Source: an uncultured Collinsella sp. (lineage in GTDB: Bacteria > Actinomycetota > Coriobacteriia > Coriobacteriales > Coriobacteriaceae). Taken from it: a DNA stretch of 64,000 nucleotides. The notes beneath the pieces are model-generated. The model made no database searches and had not been told where the DNA came from. It worked only from the letters and a program-made list of their open reading frames with translations. Shown here piece by piece: positions 61,672 through 64,000 of the stretch. The DNA lies in contig CABUTR010000006.1 of NCBI GenBank assembly GCA_902494555.1, positions 23,776 through 87,775 on the forward strand. Reading direction: 5' to 3'. Numbering within the stretch: the first letter of the stretch is position 1; each line of letters begins with the position of its first letter. Both the position numbers and the translations under genes were made by a program.

Positions 61672-62610
61672 TTATGCCGAGGCCTTGGCCTTGCGGCGTT
61701 TGCGGACCGAGTGGATCACGATGTCCAGCAGCAACAGCACAATGGCCACGACCACGATAAGCACGGCAAACTCGCGCTTGCCCCAGTGGCGGCCGGCCAG
61801 CGACTTTTGCTTGTCGACGTCCTTCTTGCTGTACTTGGTGCGTACGCAATGCACCAGCAGGCGATGGTCGTTCACGCCGTAGGGCGTGCAGGTGACAAGC
61901 GTCACCTTGTCGGCGCCGGGCTCGATAGTCAGCGACTCCATCTCCTCGGGCAGCACGACCTCGGAGTCCACCATCTTGTAGGCGAGCGTCTTGTTCATGG
62001 TGTGCAGCAGCACCAGGTCGCCGGGCTCCAGCGAATGGATGTCGTCGAACATGCTCAGGTTGCGCATGCCCGAGTGCGCGGTGAGCACGCAATGCGTCGA
62101 GGTGCCGCCCACCGGCAGGCTCGTGCCCTCCAGGTGGCCGACGCCCGCCATAAGGACTTCTTCGCTCGTGCCGTGGTAGATGGGCATGCTCACGTCGATG
62201 GAGGGGATCTCGACCCAGCTCATCATGGGGTCGCGGTCAAAGATGAGCTGCTGGGCGTAGGGCTCAATCTGGTCGGCGGGAAGCTCGGTGGCCTCGCCCG
62301 CCAGCTGCTCGTTAAAGGAGCGCGCCTGGAGCAGGATGCGCTCGCGCTCCTCGGCAGACAGCGCGTCCACGGTGCTGGACACCGTGCTGATCTGGTTGAA
62401 CACGCCCGAGGCCTCGAGCCGGTCCAAGATCCACGGCCAGGTCATAAGGCCCACGCCAATAAGGATGATGACGATGGTGATGAGCCGGTCGGCCCAGCGC
62501 GGCAGCCGCTTGCGACGGCGCTTGGGCTTTGGTTGGGGTTTGGGCTGAGGGCTTGAGCCGCCGTTGTCCGCGGCGTTATTGCTCTTCATATGTTTGGCGC
62601 CCTGCACCAT
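61672..62610 (-). CDS. class C (pilin-type) sortase
   Basis: A 312-residue membrane transpeptidase. N-terminal helix ITIVIILIGVGLMTWPWI, the catalytic His in VLTAHSG, Cys in VTLVTCTPYG and the Arg in NDHRLLVHC, with a C-terminal helix and basic tail, the layout of class C sortases that polymerise pilins. AGGAG precedes the ATG at 62610. It lies next to a broken pilin gene, whose product was probably its substrate. Confidence 0.9.
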   Translation of the reverse strand: MVQGAKHMKSNNAADNGGSSPQPKPQPKPKRRRKRLPRWADRLITIVIILIGVGLMTWPWILDRLEASGVFNQISTVSSTVDALSAEERERILLQARSFNEQLAGEATELPADQIEPYAQQLIFDRDPMMSWVEIPSIDVSMPIYHGTSEEVLMAGVGHLEGTSLPVGGTSTHCVLTAHSGMRNLSMFDDIHSLEPGDLVLLHTMNKTLAYKMVDSEVVLPEEMESLTIEPGADKVTLVTCTPYGVNDHRLLVHCVRTKYSKKDVDKQKSLAGRHWGKREFAVLIVVVAIVLLLLDIVIHSVRKRRKAKASA

Positions 62611-62869
62611 CGCCGGTCACTCCTCTACAGCTCAGGTTGTCTAAACAAATAATAGCCGATTAGCGAGCTCATGCACCGGACAACGCCGCTAGACTGCACC
62701 GTCCAGTCGAGGATAAGCCCGCATTTTCGTTTTCAAAATGTCCCGAATCGGTTGGGCGATTCGGGATACAATGTCAATAGGAAACGACGCATCCCGCGTA
62801 AGTGTTCGAAAGCGCGGGCGACCAGTTTCCGACGTTGTTAAATGCCCGGGCCTCTAACCCCGGGCATTC

Positions 62870-63022
62870 TTATTTGCGCTTGTTACGGCGCAAATGCCTT
62901 CTACCGTCCGCACCGCGCGTGCGCCTACGGACCTTAAACCGAACCTCATACGAGTCAAGAAACGCGATGACGAACGAGCCCACCGCCGCGAGGGCGGCGA
63001 GCGCGTTAAGGAATTTCAGCAT
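62870..63022 (-). CDS. small single-helix membrane protein
   Basis: A 50-residue ORF with one hydrophobic helix (LNALAALAAVGSFVIAFL) and a strongly basic C-terminus. GGAGG sits 7 nt before ATG 63022. It lies between the sortase and pilin genes and ends before a hairpin at about 62842-62866. Function unknown. Confidence 0.5.
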   Translation of the reverse strand: MLKFLNALAALAAVGSFVIAFLDSYEVRFKVRRRTRGADGRRHLRRNKRK

Positions 63023-63189
63023 TTGGGGACCTCCGATCGAGTCGTCGGCCGCCCGCGCACGGGATGCGTCGCAAGGATATTTTACTGCGAGCACCCGCAC
63101 TTACAGCTGGTAAACGCAATAATTGCAAACATCTGTTCGATATTCATACGCTTGATCCATCGGGCAATGGAGTCTGGTTGCGTTATCCC

Positions 63190-63226
63190 AAAAGAACGGG
63201 GCAGACTCCAGTGCGGAGTCTGCCCC
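63190..63226 (-). terminator. terminator downstream of the pilin remnant
   Basis: GGGGCAGACTCC (63198-63209) pairs with GGAGTCTGCCCC (63215-63226), followed on the minus strand by GTTCTTTT. Confidence 0.82.
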
Positions 63227-63327
63227 GAAAAGAGAATGGCAAAGCAAGAGCGTAGATGGACGAGAAAAGTGTCCGCAAGTCTCATGGCCATCACATCCCA
63301 CCTGCCAAAGTGATGGGCGAGCGAGCG

Positions 63328-63800
63328 TTACTCCTGCTCGGACTCCTCAGCCTGCTTACGGCTGCGGATGAGGTGTGCCACGCCGATGCACAGCACTGCG
63401 CTGCCAGCGATCCAAGTGAAGGTCACGCCGTTAAGACCGGTCAGCGGGAGGCCGGAGCCTTTCTTGTTCTTGACGGTAAGGGTAACGGTGCCGCCACCAG
63501 AAGAGGAATTGGTGACGAGACCAGAACCATTCTTGGATGTGGTCACCGTCAACGTATTCTCGCCCTCATTCTGATTAAGACCCGTGGCAGTAATGGTGAA
63601 CGTGAATTTGGGCACGGTGTTATAGCCGGGGAGCGTATGGGTCTCCTCGACCGTGTAAGCGCCAGCATCGAGGCCCTTGACGCTGATTTCGCCCTTATCA
63701 TCAGTCGTAAAATCATAAGCAGTATTGCCCAAAGAACCGTTCACTTAGACATACTGGGCGCCGGCGCCCTCGTCGGTTCCCTTGGAAGAGGTGCCGGGCG
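63328..63800 (-). pseudogene. C-terminal fragment of an LPxTG pilin
   Basis: The frame shows a SpaA/Cna-B-like domain (KGEISVKGLDAGAYTVEETHTLPGYN), a Gly/Ser linker and a cell-wall sorting signal: LPLTG, a hydrophobic helix, then RSRKQ. Reading upstream, GAGAQYV is followed by an in-frame TAA at 63745-63747 before VNGSLG, and a few codons further (near 63790-63800) similarity stops at DNA leading into an insertion sequence. Residual frame from a GTG at 63744 would give 138 residues without a signal peptide. The gene is dead. Confidence 0.8.
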
Positions 63801-63888
63801 GAGAGCGGAGCATGGCCACCGGACCCACCAAAACACATCTCCACCGTTCCTTCAACTGGGAAAATGCCGCCCCGGAGCCCGGTGAACT
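63801..63888. mobile_element. left part of an insertion sequence
   Basis: Sequence between the pilin break and the IS hairpin is unrelated to the pilin and probably includes the IS left end; the exact terminal base cannot be set without the right end, which is outside the window. Confidence 0.4.
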
Positions 63889-63927
63889 GCCTCCCATTTC
63901 TTGGACATGAGAAATGGGAGGCTTTTT
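63889..63927 (+). promoter_or_regulatory. IS hairpin that covers the transposase ribosome site
   Basis: GCCTCCCATTTCT (63889-63901) pairs perfectly with AGAAATGGGAGGC (63910-63922), then T5. The 3' arm contains GGGAGG, the Shine-Dalgarno for the ATG at 63928, so transcripts reading in from outside would hide it. Confidence 0.65.
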
Positions 63928-64000
63928 ATGCGTGTCGACTTGAGGGTGAAGCACGACATCGAGGCCAGGAGGGCGGCGATCGGGCTCTTCGAGCGAGGTC
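63928..64000 (+). CDS. transposase N-terminus (partial, runs off the window)
   Basis: The frame MRVDLRVKHDIEARRAAIGLF continues with ERG to the window end. EARRAAIGLFERG is the start of a helix-turn-helix typical of IS3-type OrfA or IS21/IS30-like transposases. GGGAGG lies 6 nt upstream, inside the hairpin. Only 24 residues are visible, so the family is tentative. Confidence 0.55.
   Translation, partial: MRVDLRVKHDIEARRAAIGLFERG

Noticed and set aside
63256..63885. A 209-codon plus-strand frame
   Set aside because: Antisense to the pilin sorting-signal fragment.

Overview
The window looks like a chromosomal segment of a coriobacterium, most probably Collinsella. The evidence is GC-rich coding sequence with long antisense shadow ORFs, a type III glutamine synthetase, GldA and 4Fe-4S anaerobic metabolism genes, a GatCAB amidotransferase, an LPxTG/sortase pilus remnant, and a tmRNA whose tag reads DNNSSFEPMALAA. 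The assignment rests on recognising protein families and gene style, not on any search.

Layout. 1-7.8 kb is an accessory island: the end of an SMC-like ATPase gene with a small partner, an excisionase-like gene, a small-RNA/DUF3800 module, decayed remnants (DUF4143 ATPase, IS3 transposase), and an intact macrolide-type pair (Mef-like MFS pump plus Msr-like ABC-F protein). The island abuts the 3' end of guaA, and a near copy of the guaA end lies at 3039-3052. 7.8-24 kb is core and catabolic: guaA, asparaginase, an XRE regulator, ychF, a maltose/alpha-glucoside PTS cluster with phospho-alpha-glucosidase and a GntR regulator, a polyferredoxin and three iron/GldA-type dehydrogenases. 24-29 kb holds a TPR-like gene pair, a fused MurT-GatD cell-wall enzyme and tRNA-Glu. 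29-39 kb holds glnN, metF with a split metH system, a UPF0210 protein, a methyltransferase and yhbY. 39-48.5 kb holds a giant BTAD regulator, nagB, EIIA-Glc, glmM, rpsI/rplM, a patatin and tmRNA. 48.7-57.5 kb holds a PIN toxin-antitoxin pair, a P1B ATPase with a DUF6110-like protein, and an ABC exporter pair with an AraC regulator. The last two units share a DtxR/IdeR-like palindrome, suggesting joint iron control. 57.5-64 kb holds gatCAB, a class C sortase, a broken pilin gene and the start of an insertion sequence.

How parts work together. The PTS EIICB has no IIA domain and probably uses the separate EIIA-Glc at 43.6 kb. NagB and GlmM sit together in amino-sugar metabolism. MetF feeds a MetH that lacks its reactivation domain, which is encoded by the gene between them. 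GatCAB is a complete three-gene operon.

Most unusual signals: (1) a compact promoter-hairpin-terminator RNA unit directly in front of a DUF3800 gene; (2) two very long hairpins, 20 kb apart on opposite strands just after stop codons, which keep two single-stranded blocks identical while both stems differ but still pair; (3) the shared iron-box-like palindrome linking the P-type ATPase/DUF6110 unit with the ABC/AraC unit; (4) the MurT-GatD fusion. Several repeat families (MITE-like, tmRNA-end copies, a tandem hairpin array, REP-like palindromes) fill the intergenic regions.
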